Part shown: one piece after another, positions 14,820 to 24,414 of the stretch
Layout: each line of letters begins with the position of its first letter
Numbering within the stretch: position 1 is the first letter of the stretch
Source: Bacteroidota bacterium
GTDB taxonomy: Bacteria > Bacteroidota > Ignavibacteria > Palsa-1295
Direction of reading: 5' to 3'
Length of the DNA: 64,000 nt
Assembly (NCBI GenBank): GCA_021324735.1
Contig: JAJPIO010000014.1
Coordinates: 186,001-250,000 of the forward strand
Notes under the pieces: model-generated
Told to the model about the DNA's origin: nothing
Databases searched by the model: none
The model's input: only the letters and a program-made list of their open reading frames with translations
Made by a program: the position numbers and the translations under genes

Positions 14820-16628
14820 TTACTGTGAGATCGTGAACGGCAGTGTTGTTGGATTGCCTCTCTCGGGGCGGAAAGTGCAAAAATAGCAGCCTGTAGCCAA
14901 TGTTGAAGGCAGGGCGACCGAGTGATCACCGGTCGATTCCGAGGCCGTCATCATGAATATCTCTCGCCCAAGAACATCCGTAACGATCACGGTCAGGGCT
15001 TGTGGTTCGACCAATGAAAAGCTCGCATTCACTCTATTTTGCAAAGTGTTGACTTCAATGTGAAATGAATTGGGTTGCGGGGTATTAATTTGGACCACGT
15101 CCTGTAATGAATCGGAATGGGTGCCAACGTACTTGTATGCGCGATAAGAATAATCACCTAATCCAAGTATCATTTCGAAGGCGGTCGACGTATCGGGTCG
15201 TACCTCGGTGATCGCGATCGGATACTCACCCCAGCCAATGAACGTGTTGCCATTCGGCAGTCGCTCAACGCTGCCCATGGCGTCGGTAAAGATCTCCGGC
15301 GAGTGATGATATTGCCATACCAGCGTTGCGGTCTTCGCTGCAGTATCGAGTTCGTATTCGACCGCGCGGCTCTTTTGAAAATATCCCGGCACACCGATCA
15401 CCGAATCGTAATTGCTGTTATCCATGAACAATAGGTGGCCGTTCGGCATGAGCTTCACCGAATGTTGATAGGAGAACCACACGGAGTCATTCAGGAGGGC
15501 AAACTGATTGTGAGCACCTCCAAATCGCCATATTATATCTCCCGTCTCACTATTTATCTTTGTGATCTCGCAGAGATGACGGTTCGAAAGAATGAGGTTG
15601 CCTACAGAGTCGAAATCGAGGGAGTTGGCATGCTCAAAGTCGATAACTTCGCCCACCAAAAACTCGTGGATCGCATCACCCGGATCGTAATGGTCGATGC
15701 CGCGCCACTGAAAAATATTATTCTTGCTCCGATCGAATATTTCGATCACATTGCCCTGTACGATCGCTGCCGAATCGCCGCCTGTCACATAGTGCCGCAT
15801 ATCTATCTGGTCACGAGAGATAGCGATCAATGCATAGTGGCCATTCGGCAGGATCATCAGTTCGTGATCGTCCGGCAAATATCCATCCGATACCGCAAAG
15901 CTATCGACGATATTCCAATTAGTATCCAGTCCGTAGAATTTTAGAGCGCCATAGTCGAAGTAAGTGAGCATGCCATTGGGTTGGCGCTTAAAGTCCAGGC
16001 CATACGAGCCAGAAAGTTTTCGGTCTTTTACGATCGATCCGTGCTCATTAAGGTTGAGCAGGTAGCAGCTATCATTCAGTCGAGGAAAACCGCCGTTCGC
16101 AAGATAGATCGTACCCGGTGTGCCACTATCGTTCGTGACAATAACCTGGGGCAGTGTATCTTCGTCTTCAACCTGTTCTTGCAACTTGTGTTGAATCGAG
16201 TGCTGACGCAGGAGTGCTAAGACAGGCGGAGTGAATCCATCCCGCGAAGAATAGTGCACGGTGTGGAAGCTGAACGAATCACTCACAGACTCACCGCCCA
16301 ATAATCGTGTGGACATCATCACTCTTACCTCTTCATCAAGCGCGAATGGAGTAAGAGGATGACAGATCAGTGTTCTCCGATCGTCGCTAACGGTAAGCAG
16401 GACGGTATGCTGTCCTGATCTGCTCCCAATAACAAGGAAAACCTCTTCTCCTAATTGCGACGGGTCAAACGCTGCACGAGCGTGAATACCGATATTGGAT
16501 TCGAGTGGAACGTGAAGCGCACCTGGGATCGGATATTGATCGATGACGCCAGATGAGCGGTTCGCGCCGAACGCCTCGCTAATGAAAAATAATAATAGTA
16601 CTAATAAAAGACGACCTCTCTTCTCCAT
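14820..16628 (-). CDS. Secreted arylsulfotransferase-like protein with T9SS sorting domain
   Basis: The 602-residue protein has a signal peptide (LLLVLLLFFISEAFGA, about 6-22), an Ig-like N-terminal domain (about 30-125) and a six-bladed propeller-like region (about 155-500) of the aryl-sulfate sulfotransferase family. Repeated blades carry GGFPRLNDSCYLLNL, DDHELMILPNGHYALIA, FEHANSLDFDSVGNLILSNR, EITKINSETGDIIWRFGG, YQHSVKLMPNGHLLFMDN and VERLPNGNTFIGWGE. The histidines in DDHE, EHAN and QHSV are the positions expected for the ASST active site. The final 80 residues are a T9SS type A sorting domain (VTDVLGREI, LATGCYFCTF). It would be exported to the cell surface. The substrate is unknown. 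Confidence 0.8.
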   Translation of the reverse strand: MEKRGRLLLVLLLFFISEAFGANRSSGVIDQYPIPGALHVPLESNIGIHARAAFDPSQLGEEVFLVIGSRSGQHTVLLTVSDDRRTLICHPLTPFALDEEVRVMMSTRLLGGESVSDSFSFHTVHYSSRDGFTPPVLALLRQHSIQHKLQEQVEDEDTLPQVIVTNDSGTPGTIYLANGGFPRLNDSCYLLNLNEHGSIVKDRKLSGSYGLDFKRQPNGMLTYFDYGALKFYGLDTNWNIVDSFAVSDGYLPDDHELMILPNGHYALIAISRDQIDMRHYVTGGDSAAIVQGNVIEIFDRSKNNIFQWRGIDHYDPGDAIHEFLVGEVIDFEHANSLDFDSVGNLILSNRHLCEITKINSETGDIIWRFGGAHNQFALLNDSVWFSYQHSVKLMPNGHLLFMDNSNYDSVIGVPGYFQKSRAVEYELDTAAKTATLVWQYHHSPEIFTDAMGSVERLPNGNTFIGWGEYPIAITEVRPDTSTAFEMILGLGDYSYRAYKYVGTHSDSLQDVVQINTPQPNSFHIEVNTLQNRVNASFSLVEPQALTVIVTDVLGREIFMMTASESTGDHSVALPSTLATGCYFCTFRPERGNPTTLPFTISQ

Positions 16629-16805
16629 ACGAATATTGACGGAATATCTACAGCAGGCGACGGCACTTCGCCAAATAAACGAACGACACCTACGCTCTTC
16701 TTCGATGGAAGAAGTGAGCTAAACGTTTAACGTCGGAAGAAAGAAATTATAACAAAATAGACGGCCGGGTATCCCGAACCGTCTAAATCATAATGCAGTG
16801 TTTGG

Positions 16806-17660
16806 TTATTGTTTCTTCCGGATCTTCTTATAATTGACGGGCCGCTTCTCCGTAAAGGCGCTGATACCCTCGCTTACTTCCGGCGACAAATTATGGATCG
16901 ATAGCCAGTCACGCGCCTGGCCGATCGTCATATGCCACGAAAAGTCCTTCCAGAAGTTGAGGTTCTGCTTGGTATAGCGGAGGCATTCGGGAAGCTTATT
17001 GTATAGCTTCTCGCAGAGGCGGGCAACGGCGCGGTCGAGGTCTTCTTTCGGGACCACCTCATTGACCAGCCCCCACTGAAGAGCTTTCTCGGCCGGAATG
17101 TCTTCACAGAGATAGAGTATCTCCCGAGCTCGGCGTTCACCAACCATCAGTGGGAGCCACTGAGTTGCACCCGCCGCGGCAACACTTCCCCGAGCGGCTC
17201 CCACTTGTTTAATGATAATGTGGTCTGCCGCAATAGCAAGATCGCAGGAGATATTCACTTCATTGCCGCCGCCAACGACCATACCGTTCAGCCGAGCGAT
17301 CGTTGGTTTACCGATATTACGAAGGCGCTCGTGCATCTCGATAAAGACGCGCATCCACTTGTAATAATCGTTAGGATTACCAATGAAGAATTCCTCCTGC
17401 TCGGCAAGGTCCGCGCCAGTGGAGAATGCGACGTCACCCGCGCCAGTTACCACGAGCACAGCGATATCATCATCCCACGAAGCATCCTCGATCGCGATCA
17501 TCATCTCGCGGAGCGTTGTGAGATTGAGGCAGTTCAATACCTCGGGGCGATTGATCGTCAGCGTAGCGACGTAATCGTTTTTCTCGTAGAGAATATGCGA
17601 GAATTGGAGTGAGCGTTTTTCCGTGTAGGGGTTTAGCTCTTGCGGTGCTTTCTTAGCCAT
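16806..17660 (-). CDS. Enoyl-CoA hydratase/isomerase family protein
   Basis: The 284-residue crotonase-fold protein has the oxyanion-hole segments (AFSTGADLAEQEEF around 75-90 and GMVVGGGNEVNISCDLAIAAD around 125-145). The segment EILYLCEDIPAEKALQWGLVNEVV is typical of the family. The catalytic Glu pair of a true hydratase is not clearly present, as GAARGSVAAAGATQWLPL replaces the usual GLxPxxGGTxxLPR loop, so it may be a cyclohexadienoyl- or carboxymuconoyl-type relative rather than a beta-oxidation hydratase. It follows an EthD-like gene by two bases, so the two are co-translated. The first 25 residues precede the fold and are polar. Confidence 0.88.
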   Translation of the reverse strand: MAKKAPQELNPYTEKRSLQFSHILYEKNDYVATLTINRPEVLNCLNLTTLREMMIAIEDASWDDDIAVLVVTGAGDVAFSTGADLAEQEEFFIGNPNDYYKWMRVFIEMHERLRNIGKPTIARLNGMVVGGGNEVNISCDLAIAADHIIIKQVGAARGSVAAAGATQWLPLMVGERRAREILYLCEDIPAEKALQWGLVNEVVPKEDLDRAVARLCEKLYNKLPECLRYTKQNLNFWKDFSWHMTIGQARDWLSIHNLSPEVSEGISAFTEKRPVNYKKIRKKQ

Positions 17661-17662
17661 CG

Positions 17663-17989
17663 TTATAACGTTACTTCTTCTGTTCGACCAACGACCATGG
17701 AGACGAGCGGTCCGGCAAAACCCATGAGGTCTTTTGCAGCGGCTTTGCTGTTCGGTTGCTTCATCGAGTTATAAAGCGACTCGGCATCATCGAAATACAT
17801 TGTGCAGATAAGGTGCGGCGCCGCAGGTAGTGTCTCATTACCGGGCGTCAACATTTTTTCGATCCACGTCACCTCCATTTTACGAAGCCCTTCCATTTTG
17901 CTTGCAAGCGGCGAGTGGACCTCACGATAATGATTATCGAATTCCTCTTTACTTTCAGGCGCGCGATAGATAGCAGTCAGTGTATGCAT
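17663..17989 (-). CDS. EthD-family small protein
   Basis: The 108-residue protein has the ferredoxin-like EthD fold: a first strand LTAIYRAPESKEEFDNHYRE with the conserved His in HYREVHSPLA, and a second half ICTMYFDDAESLYNSM with MGFAGPLVSMVVG. The family includes accessory proteins of ether and aromatic degradation and small dimeric isomerases. Its ATG is the first of a two-gene unit with the enoyl-CoA hydratase relative, so the pair probably handles a CoA-linked or aromatic intermediate together. It is transcribed divergently from the outer-membrane-protein gene at 18126, with a 136-base shared control region. Confidence 0.85.
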   Translation of the reverse strand: MHTLTAIYRAPESKEEFDNHYREVHSPLASKMEGLRKMEVTWIEKMLTPGNETLPAAPHLICTMYFDDAESLYNSMKQPNSKAAAKDLMGFAGPLVSMVVGRTEEVTL

Positions 17990-18065
17990 TCGGACGAAAA
18001 ATTAAGCGTATTGGATGTACACTGCAAAATTACGACAAGAATTGGACTTGTCACCGTTTCACGAA

Positions 18066-18097
18066 TTGTAACTTCGCGAGTGGATCCGTGTTATAAT
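18066..18097 (+). promoter_or_regulatory. Candidate promoter with consensus TATAAT
   Basis: A perfect TATAAT at 18092-18097 lies 28 bases before the ATG at 18126. The best upstream box is TTGTAA at 18066-18071, but the spacing of 20 bases is longer than usual, so the -35 part is weak. Confidence 0.4.
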
Positions 18098-18125
18098 AGC
18101 ACAGATGAATTTTAGAACCTCGATC

Positions 18126-18752
18126 ATGTCTCAGAAAATTGCTCTCTTTGTCCTAGTGCTTTTTATCTCAGTGTCCGCCCGGGCGCAAACGGAAGTCAAG
18201 CAGCATACGGTATCGATCGATAGTGCGACTGGAAAAACCACCGTATCAGACGAGACCATTATCAAGAAAGAAGAGGACATCACACCATATACGGATATGG
18301 TCAATATCAATCCGCTCAAGTTCTTTATCGCATATAATATGACGTGGTACCATAAGATCGCGAACAATGCCGCGGTTGGTATCGGGGCAGAGTTCGGAGC
18401 GTTGCACGAGAACACGGCCTGGGGGATGAACGCAGAATTTCGGTTCTACCCGAGCAAAAAGTCGATGCATGGGTTTTATTTTGCACCCAATATTTCCTAC
18501 GTTCAGGCTACAAACGTCGATTATTATTTCTACGACGGGTATGGCTCTTACACCGCTCGCACCATGACCGCCGGCATGCTGCTCGGCTGGCAGTGGTTTC
18601 CCGGGTCCGATTTCTCGATCGGTCTTGCTTTAGGTGCCGATGCTTATATTCCTCTTAATACATCCCACGCGGATAGTTACGATCTGCTCGGCGGCATTTA
18701 CGGGAGCGGAGTTTACCCGGCCATTCGCTTCGATATAGGTTATGCCTGGTAA
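18126..18752 (+). CDS. Small outer-membrane beta-barrel-like protein
   Basis: The 208-residue protein begins with a clean signal peptide (MSQKIALFVLVLFISVSARA, then Q). A polar segment rich in Thr, Ser and Lys (about 20-55) precedes alternating aromatic strands: FFIAYNMTWYHKIANNAAVGI, GMNAEFRFYPSKKSMHGFYF, APNISYVQATNVDYYFYDG and MLLGWQWFPGSDFSIGLALG, ending in IRFDIGYAW. The C-terminal Trp after an amphipathic strand is typical of outer-membrane barrels. I prefer the ATG at 18126 to that at 18105 because of the signal peptide and the TATAAT box. It is a single gene with no recognised family. Confidence 0.75.
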   Translation: MSQKIALFVLVLFISVSARAQTEVKQHTVSIDSATGKTTVSDETIIKKEEDITPYTDMVNINPLKFFIAYNMTWYHKIANNAAVGIGAEFGALHENTAWGMNAEFRFYPSKKSMHGFYFAPNISYVQATNVDYYFYDGYGSYTARTMTAGMLLGWQWFPGSDFSIGLALGADAYIPLNTSHADSYDLLGGIYGSGVYPAIRFDIGYAW

Positions 18753-18767
18753 TAGCGATAGGGTTTG

Positions 18768-20672
18768 CTACTTTTTAATAACGATCTTTTGAGTAGCGCT
18801 ACCCATTGGTGAGTTGATCCGTACAACGTAGATACCTTCTGTTAAGGGAAGCAAAAGGGGCATTGTACTTCCGGCCTTCAGTGCGGAGGAGATGCTAAGC
18901 TGTTTTACTCCTAAGGCATCGTAGATATCGATTGTTGCATTGTCAATATCCTTCGATGATTCGATCGTTATTTGCCCGTTCGTAGGATTTGGCCGGATAC
19001 TAAAGGACGGCATCCCCCCGTGAACGACTTGTGAAAGTTCAATCGAGCCACAGGTTGTTGGAGGCGTAATCGTGCTCGTTACCGTAGTGGGTTCGAGCAT
19101 AACGCAGGCATTCATGCTTAATATTACGATAGAATCAAATGTAACCTGGGGCACGGTCGTATCGGTAAAGACGCTAAATCGCGCATATGCGGCAGTGCTG
19201 TTAGGCTGAATGGTCTGGATCCGTATGCGTGAACGCCCCGGTTGTTCTTCGAGAGGAATGTCTGCCCGATTACCATTCGCATCGTATGAACCCTGATACA
19301 GAAGGTCGCCTCGATAGTGAAGGGAAAGTTCGACGTCGTAGGGTTGTGAGAGTCCTGATATTGTTATCGGAATTTCGACAAGCCCGCCAACGGTATCGTT
19401 GCTTTGGTCTTGCGTCATTGGGCTTATCGTTAACGAGGGAGATCCTTTACCAGTTAAGGCTATAGTGTCATAACCATTGTTGCTGGAGGTAATAACAAGA
19501 TAGCCGTGATGCTCTCCCGAGTGTTGTGCTTGAAAGCTGACCCGAAGCGAATTTGGTGTTTGGCCGACAACGTGATAGCTCTGAGAATCCGCGCCGATAA
19601 TTTTTACACTCTGTACTGTCGGAATAGTGCACCCGATTCCGCTAAAAAGAACTTGAGCGGTATCGATACCAAAACACGTTAGGCTATCCTTATTAAAAAG
19701 GGAATGTGTGGAGAGGTTTAACGTGCCCTCCGGCAGTATACTATCGCCTCCATTTAGCGTTTCCCAAATACTGCCGTAATTGTCGAGTGCTAAGATCCTG
19801 TTCGCATTCAAAGCGATCAATCCGCGATTATCGCAAACGTCGCTTGGGCCACCCGCTGAACTCCAGGAGGCGCCATGATCGACCGTTCGGAGGATGCCAT
19901 GCCTTCTCGTTCCGGCGAATGCAATACAATTGGCAATGGTCAACGAACCGGCTACATCGGTATTCGAGTATCCCGTCACCCAGGAATTTCCTCCGTCGCT
20001 CGAAGCATAGAGGCTCACAGTTCTCGAACTCGAATTATCCTCTTCCGTACAATATAGTTGCGACCGATCGGAGGGATCCGCCACGAGCGTCCAGCAATCT
20101 GAAGCGACCCTGCCTGGTGAGGTATTCCAGGTTACGCCGGCATCGCTGCTTCTCAATACACTGCCATTGCCTACAACCACAAGCGAACCATCCGCGGTTA
20201 CATCGAATGTCAGTTCGCTGGTCCCGGTGATATGCGGTTGCCAGTTTTTGCCGCCATCCGAAGTACGATAGATCGCATTGCTCGCCCATTCTAGCGTATA
20301 CATAATATTAGGCGACGCACCAAACGCAACTCGCGATGGCTCCGAGAGATGGCATGCCGTCCAGGTAATTCCTCCATCGCTGGTTACGAAGGCGTCCTCT
20401 TTGCATCCGATGATGCCATGGAGTGCGTCAAAAAAACGAATATCGTAAATGTACGTGGTAGGGAAGTTCAGGGTTTTCCAGGTCTTGCCGCTATCGTCGC
20501 TGCGGAGGAGATTGGTCCAGCCAGCCCAAATAATACCGTCCTTATAACACATGGCACCATAGTCGTTGGTGGGAGTGAGCGCATTGGGAGCAATGACGTG
20601 CCACTGCCCTCGAGCGGTGTGAGTACTGATGACCGAGACAAGAATAACCAGAACGAAAGTAAATTGCTTCAT
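18768..20672 (-). CDS. Secreted Asp-box (BNR/Ycf48-like) protein with T9SS sorting domain, paralogue A
   Basis: The 634-residue protein has a signal peptide (FTFVLVILVSVISTHTARG), a seven-bladed-type propeller of Asp-box repeats (about 25-310) with units such as RSDDSGKTWKTL, TSDGGITWTAC, TSDGGKNWQPH, SSDAGVTWNTS and SSDGGNSWVTG, a middle beta-sandwich region (about 330-540), and a C-terminal T9SS type A domain (SIRPNPTNGQITIES, IDIYDALGVKQ, EGIYVVRI). Such proteins are surface-exposed and usually uncharacterised; the propeller resembles sialidase and photosystem II assembly factor folds but I see no glycosidase catalytic set. It lies 12 bases behind its paralogue on the same strand; the pair arose by tandem duplication. 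Confidence 0.85.
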   Translation of the reverse strand: MKQFTFVLVILVSVISTHTARGQWHVIAPNALTPTNDYGAMCYKDGIIWAGWTNLLRSDDSGKTWKTLNFPTTYIYDIRFFDALHGIIGCKEDAFVTSDGGITWTACHLSEPSRVAFGASPNIMYTLEWASNAIYRTSDGGKNWQPHITGTSELTFDVTADGSLVVVGNGSVLRSSDAGVTWNTSPGRVASDCWTLVADPSDRSQLYCTEEDNSSSRTVSLYASSDGGNSWVTGYSNTDVAGSLTIANCIAFAGTRRHGILRTVDHGASWSSAGGPSDVCDNRGLIALNANRILALDNYGSIWETLNGGDSILPEGTLNLSTHSLFNKDSLTCFGIDTAQVLFSGIGCTIPTVQSVKIIGADSQSYHVVGQTPNSLRVSFQAQHSGEHHGYLVITSSNNGYDTIALTGKGSPSLTISPMTQDQSNDTVGGLVEIPITISGLSQPYDVELSLHYRGDLLYQGSYDANGNRADIPLEEQPGRSRIRIQTIQPNSTAAYARFSVFTDTTVPQVTFDSIVILSMNACVMLEPTTVTSTITPPTTCGSIELSQVVHGGMPSFSIRPNPTNGQITIESSKDIDNATIDIYDALGVKQLSISSALKAGSTMPLLLPLTEGIYVVRINSPMGSATQKIVIKK

Positions 20673-20684
20673 CGCTGACCGACT

Positions 20685-22640
20685 TTAGCGTCGAAGAATA
20701 ACACGGGACTCTGCTTCTCCATATACTGACCGAACTCGGACGTAATACATTCCCTCGGATCCGGGCAATATTAAAGCAACTGGAGAATCTTTTGGAATTG
20801 AAGCCGAAATAGTCGATTTTTTAATGCCAAGCGCATCGTAGACCTCGATAGTAGATATGCCTAAGTCCGCGGGAGATTGTATCGTAATGGTGCCGGTTGT
20901 TGGGTTTGGTCGGATATTAAGAGTGAGTGGCAGGCCACGTAGAAATGTTGAGAGTATCCCTGTGCCGCATTCGGAAGGAGACGAGAGGATCACTGTGAGT
21001 GAGGTATCATGAAGGATGTACTCGCATGGAGTCGCCGTAAGAATATCGATCGAATCGAAGGTAACCGCTGCCGTTGCGGTCGAATCGGAGAACATTCGGA
21101 AACGAGCATACCCAATAACTGTGGCTGATCGGGCCTGCGTAACGTGAAGCTTTGAACGCCCCGGCGATGGTTCGTTTGGTATATCCAGCGGCTTTCCCGA
21201 AGCATCGAATGAGCCCAGATACTCGGCATCACCACTATAATGCAGCGCCAGCTCAACGTCTTCCGGACGAAGAAGTCCGGCAATGGTTATTGGTACTTGC
21301 ACGGTAGCACCGATCGTATCGGTATGTTGATCGCTGGACGTAACGCTTAGAACGCTCGCTCGTAATCCGGAGCCATTTAGAACGATCACCTTGGTAGAGC
21401 TATCGGAAAATATTAGTGTCAATTGGGCTGGTTGTGCGTTGGGATGAAGCGAAGTAAAAGTAACTACAAGCGAATCACGGTTGAGTATTGTAACAGCATA
21501 GCTTGCGGTGTCAGAACCGGAGAGAGAGTATCCGAGAATGCGCGCCGGTGCACACTCGACGTACTGAAGATAGCTTGTTGCTGGGAGGGAATGACCACAT
21601 GCCAATGTATCGCGATCGAATAACGATGAAGACGAAAGCATGACCGGTTGGCTACGAATTAAACTGCCACCACTATTCCCCGTAGCCCATACATTGCCGA
21701 AGGTATCGAGCACGAAGAGATGGTTATTGTCAAGAGCGCAAATGGCACGGCTATCAGCTGAGTTTATTGGGCCACCGATGTTTATCCAGGAGTTTCCGTG
21801 ATCGGTCGAACGCAAAAGTCCATTGGTAAGAGTACCAACAAACTGTGCTTGGCCGGAAATAGCCATAGAGCCCGCTATATAAGGCCTTGGTTGAGCTAGA
21901 GTAGATGACCAACTTGCTCCTGCATTCGCCGTAACATATAGCCTTGAATATGGGTCGTAAAGCCAATAGCTGTCGTTCGCGACATAGAAGGTTGAACTTA
22001 GACAGCTATCGATGTCGATAGAGTAACTATCTTTTCCCAAAGTCCCACCTAATTGGCGCCAGGAGTTACCGAGGTCCGAAGAAGTGTACAGATAGCCGTT
22101 GATGTCTTTGGCACCTGTGCTTCCCACGACGTAGATCGTTCTATCCTTTGCTATAGCGAACGTCCACACCTGGCCAGTAATGTGTTGTGTATTCCAGGTG
22201 AGCCCGCCATCTATGGAGGTCAGCATATCACCGGTGGAATATTTGATCGCATGAATGACAGATGCTGAGTTATTGTAAGCAATATGAAAACATGGCGATT
22301 CGTAACTTACTTGTTGCCACGTTGTACCGCGATCAGTTGTGCGGTAGATGCCATCGTAGGCAGCAACGACGCCAGTATCTTTGTTGCAGAAGGCGATATC
22401 AATAACCTGAACGGTAGAAGGCAGTGCTGTAGCGGCCCATGTTTTGCCAAAGTCCTCACTCTTGGTAAGGCCGGTGTACCCAGCCCAGAGGATTCCGTCG
22501 AAATACCGAATGGCGCCACCTTCATCGATCGGCTGCTTTTTACCGATCGGTGCGGGCGTAACGATGTTCCACTGTGCCGGGAGATCGCCCGTAGCGATCA
22601 GCAGGAATAGGAGGAGAATGAAGCTGTTTCGAACGGTCAT
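20685..22640 (-). CDS. Secreted Asp-box (BNR/Ycf48-like) protein with T9SS sorting domain, paralogue B
   Basis: The 651-residue protein has the same architecture as its downstream neighbour: signal peptide (FILLLFLLIATGDLPAQ), Asp-box propeller (KSEDFGKTWAAT, TTDRGTTWQQV, TSIDGGLTWNTQ, SSDLGNSWRQL, STDHGNSWINIGG), beta-rich middle region with CGHSLPATSYLQYVECAP and a C-terminal T9SS domain (NIRPNPTTGTITIQS, IEVYDALGIKK, EGMYYVRVR). The N-terminus (QWNIVTPAP, GILWAGYTGL) aligns with that of paralogue A (QWHVIAPNA, GIIWAGWTNL). It is the first gene of the two-gene unit. The function is unknown; surface location is inferred from the sorting domain. Confidence 0.85.
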   Translation of the reverse strand: MTVRNSFILLLFLLIATGDLPAQWNIVTPAPIGKKQPIDEGGAIRYFDGILWAGYTGLTKSEDFGKTWAATALPSTVQVIDIAFCNKDTGVVAAYDGIYRTTDRGTTWQQVSYESPCFHIAYNNSASVIHAIKYSTGDMLTSIDGGLTWNTQHITGQVWTFAIAKDRTIYVVGSTGAKDINGYLYTSSDLGNSWRQLGGTLGKDSYSIDIDSCLSSTFYVANDSYWLYDPYSRLYVTANAGASWSSTLAQPRPYIAGSMAISGQAQFVGTLTNGLLRSTDHGNSWINIGGPINSADSRAICALDNNHLFVLDTFGNVWATGNSGGSLIRSQPVMLSSSSLFDRDTLACGHSLPATSYLQYVECAPARILGYSLSGSDTASYAVTILNRDSLVVTFTSLHPNAQPAQLTLIFSDSSTKVIVLNGSGLRASVLSVTSSDQHTDTIGATVQVPITIAGLLRPEDVELALHYSGDAEYLGSFDASGKPLDIPNEPSPGRSKLHVTQARSATVIGYARFRMFSDSTATAAVTFDSIDILTATPCEYILHDTSLTVILSSPSECGTGILSTFLRGLPLTLNIRPNPTTGTITIQSPADLGISTIEVYDALGIKKSTISASIPKDSPVALILPGSEGMYYVRVRSVYGEAESRVILRR

Positions 22641-22822
22641 CCAGAATATTGCCGTGTCCGGGGAAAGCGGTCTGCGAAGTTGACGGAATCGTACTAATTT
22701 AATCTCTTTCGACCCGTTTTGTTACACGTTTGTTGAAAACGAATGCCAGCCGTTCGATCTTGACGTTCCAGAATTTATAGCTCATCCTCGGCAGTATATT
22801 ATTTTTATAGCGGAGGGTCGCC

Positions 22823-23263
22823 ATGAATCGAATATTCTGTTTCTTGTCTCTTTTTTGTCTTCTCATCGCAACGCCCGTCTTTTCTCAACCCATGTGGAGT
22901 GTCGGAGGACGTATCGGGTATACCTTTGGAGATCGGGGAGGCTTTACCTGGGGGCTCGAGGCTTCGTATCTTCCTCGCGATAAAGATTATGTTTATGGTT
23001 ATACGCTGGACTTAACGTTCTGGCCTAAACATACGGCCCTTCATGCTGGTGTGGAAGGCTGGTATGGAGCAGGGCTCGATATCGGACCGACGCTTTTTTG
23101 GTCAGATTATTTCTATCCTGGTTTCAGTGCTATAGTATGGGACGGATTCGTGCTGTACGGTTATTATGAATTAGCGGTCCCATTTTCCGATGCTATTGCC
23201 CATAGCGTCGGACTTTACCTCAAGATGCCGGCAGACGGAAACAACATTGTACCTGATAAGTGA
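22823..23263 (+). CDS. Small secreted barrel-like protein, tandem copy 1
   Basis: The 146-residue protein has a signal peptide (IFCFLSLFCLLIATPVFSQP) and a body of short aromatic strands: MWSVGGRIGYTFGDRGGFTW, YVYGYTLDLTFWPK, ALHAGVEGWYGAGLDIGPTL and SAIVWDGFVLYGYYELAVPF. It is clearly homologous to the next gene (identical GAGLDIGPTLF and VWDG...YYEL segments). A GGAGGGTCGCC ribosome-binding site precedes the ATG. No known family comes to mind; it is too short for a full eight-strand porin and may be a small barrel or a periplasmic protein. Confidence 0.78.
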   Translation: MNRIFCFLSLFCLLIATPVFSQPMWSVGGRIGYTFGDRGGFTWGLEASYLPRDKDYVYGYTLDLTFWPKHTALHAGVEGWYGAGLDIGPTLFWSDYFYPGFSAIVWDGFVLYGYYELAVPFSDAIAHSVGLYLKMPADGNNIVPDK

Positions 23264-23298
23264 TGTAACTTGTACCTGCGTTGCGGGTTATATGATTA

Positions 23299-23763
23299 AT
23301 GCTATTCTTACGAAGTGTATTGATTACGGCAGTCCTAGCAACGGCTTCAGGAGTACGAGCCCAAGTGCTCATTGATCAGCCGTTCTGGAGTATTGGTCCT
23401 AAGATAGGCTATATCTTTGGTGAGCAGGGAGGCCTAACTGGCGGATTTGAAGTGGCCTTATTCCCTAATGCACATGCATCATACGCACTTACTTTTGATG
23501 TTACCGGTTGGTCTCCATCCAATACCGCTGTGCACGTAGGGGTGGAAGCTTGGCTTTATGCCGGTCTTGATATTGGTCCTACACTATTCCTTTCGAAGCA
23601 GGCACCAGCAAAACTTGGGATGAGTGTAATTGTGTGGGACGGCTTGCTTTTGTATCCCTATTATGAGTTAAGTATTCCGTTCGACGGCAATCCCTATCAT
23701 TCGGTTGGAGGATATATAAAATTTCCGATTGGTCTGCCTCACGATTATTTTAAGGTTGGGTAA
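23299..23763 (+). CDS. Small secreted barrel-like protein, tandem copy 2
   Basis: The 154-residue protein has a signal peptide (MLFLRSVLITAVLATASGVRA). The body aligns end to end with copy 1: FWSIGPKIGYIFGEQGGLTG, YALTFDVTGWSP, AVHVGVEAWLYAGLDIGPTL, SVIVWDGLLLYPYYELSIPF and HSVGGYIKFP. Identity is well below complete and codon usage differs, so the duplication is old. It begins 35 bases after the stop of copy 1 and is probably co-transcribed with it. The function is unknown. Confidence 0.78.
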   Translation: MLFLRSVLITAVLATASGVRAQVLIDQPFWSIGPKIGYIFGEQGGLTGGFEVALFPNAHASYALTFDVTGWSPSNTAVHVGVEAWLYAGLDIGPTLFLSKQAPAKLGMSVIVWDGLLLYPYYELSIPFDGNPYHSVGGYIKFPIGLPHDYFKVG

Positions 23764-23793
23764 GGAGTATTATCGAAGCAAGACCAGAAGATA

Positions 23794-24414
23794 TTACTTC
23801 TTCTTCGATTCGATCATCTTCAAAAAATACTCGTGTACTCGCGTGTCATCAACCACCTCCGGATGAAAGACCGTGGCGAGCAGATTCTTTTCGCGAGCCA
23901 TCACAACACCTTGCACGATCTCACCCAGTACTTCAACGTCTTTTCCGGCCTTGGTGATAAGTGGCGCGCGGATAAAGACGCCACGAAATGGCTCTTCGCC
24001 AATAGCTGGAATATGTAGTTCTGTTTCGGCGCTAAATCGTTGCGGACCAAACGCATTACGACGAATGGAAATATCCATAAGCCCGAGACGCCCCTGCTTA
24101 GAGCCTTCAATATCTTTCGCGAGTAAGATAGAGCCCATGCAGGTGCCCCATATAGGCAAGCCCTCTTCGCCAAGCTTACGGATCGAATCGAAGATGGTAT
24201 CAGGACGACCGACACCTGCTTCGAATCCTGCTTCCGACCTCTCCAGTATGGCTACGGCCGTTGATTCACCGCCGGGGAGGATAAGTGCATCCAATCCTTC
24301 AAGATCCGTAACACGGCGAACATCGCGCGTTTCTACGCCAAGCGATTGAAGCTTCTCAATATGTTCTCGGAAGTCGCCTTGAAGGCCGAGAACGCCGATT
24401 CTTTTAGTGGCCAC
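23794..24414 (-). CDS. pdxT: Pyridoxal 5'-phosphate synthase, glutaminase subunit
   Basis: The 206-residue class I glutamine amidotransferase of the PdxT family supplies ammonia to PdxS. The motifs are [20 protein letters not shown] at the start, [22 protein letters not shown] with the nucleophile Cys in GTCMG, and the C-terminal catalytic His and Glu in [11 protein letters not shown]. The start codon overlaps the 3' end of pdxS by 11 bases, giving translational coupling. Together the two make PLP from ribose 5-phosphate, glyceraldehyde 3-phosphate and glutamine, the DXP-independent route. Confidence 0.97.
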   Translation of the reverse strand: MATKRIGVLGLQGDFREHIEKLQSLGVETRDVRRVTDLEGLDALILPGGESTAVAILERSEAGFEAGVGRPDTIFDSIRKLGEEGLPIWGTCMGSILLAKDIEGSKQGRLGLMDISIRRNAFGPQRFSAETELHIPAIGEEPFRGVFIRAPLITKAGKDVEVLGEIVQGVVMAREKNLLATVFHPEVVDDTRVHEYFLKMIESKKK

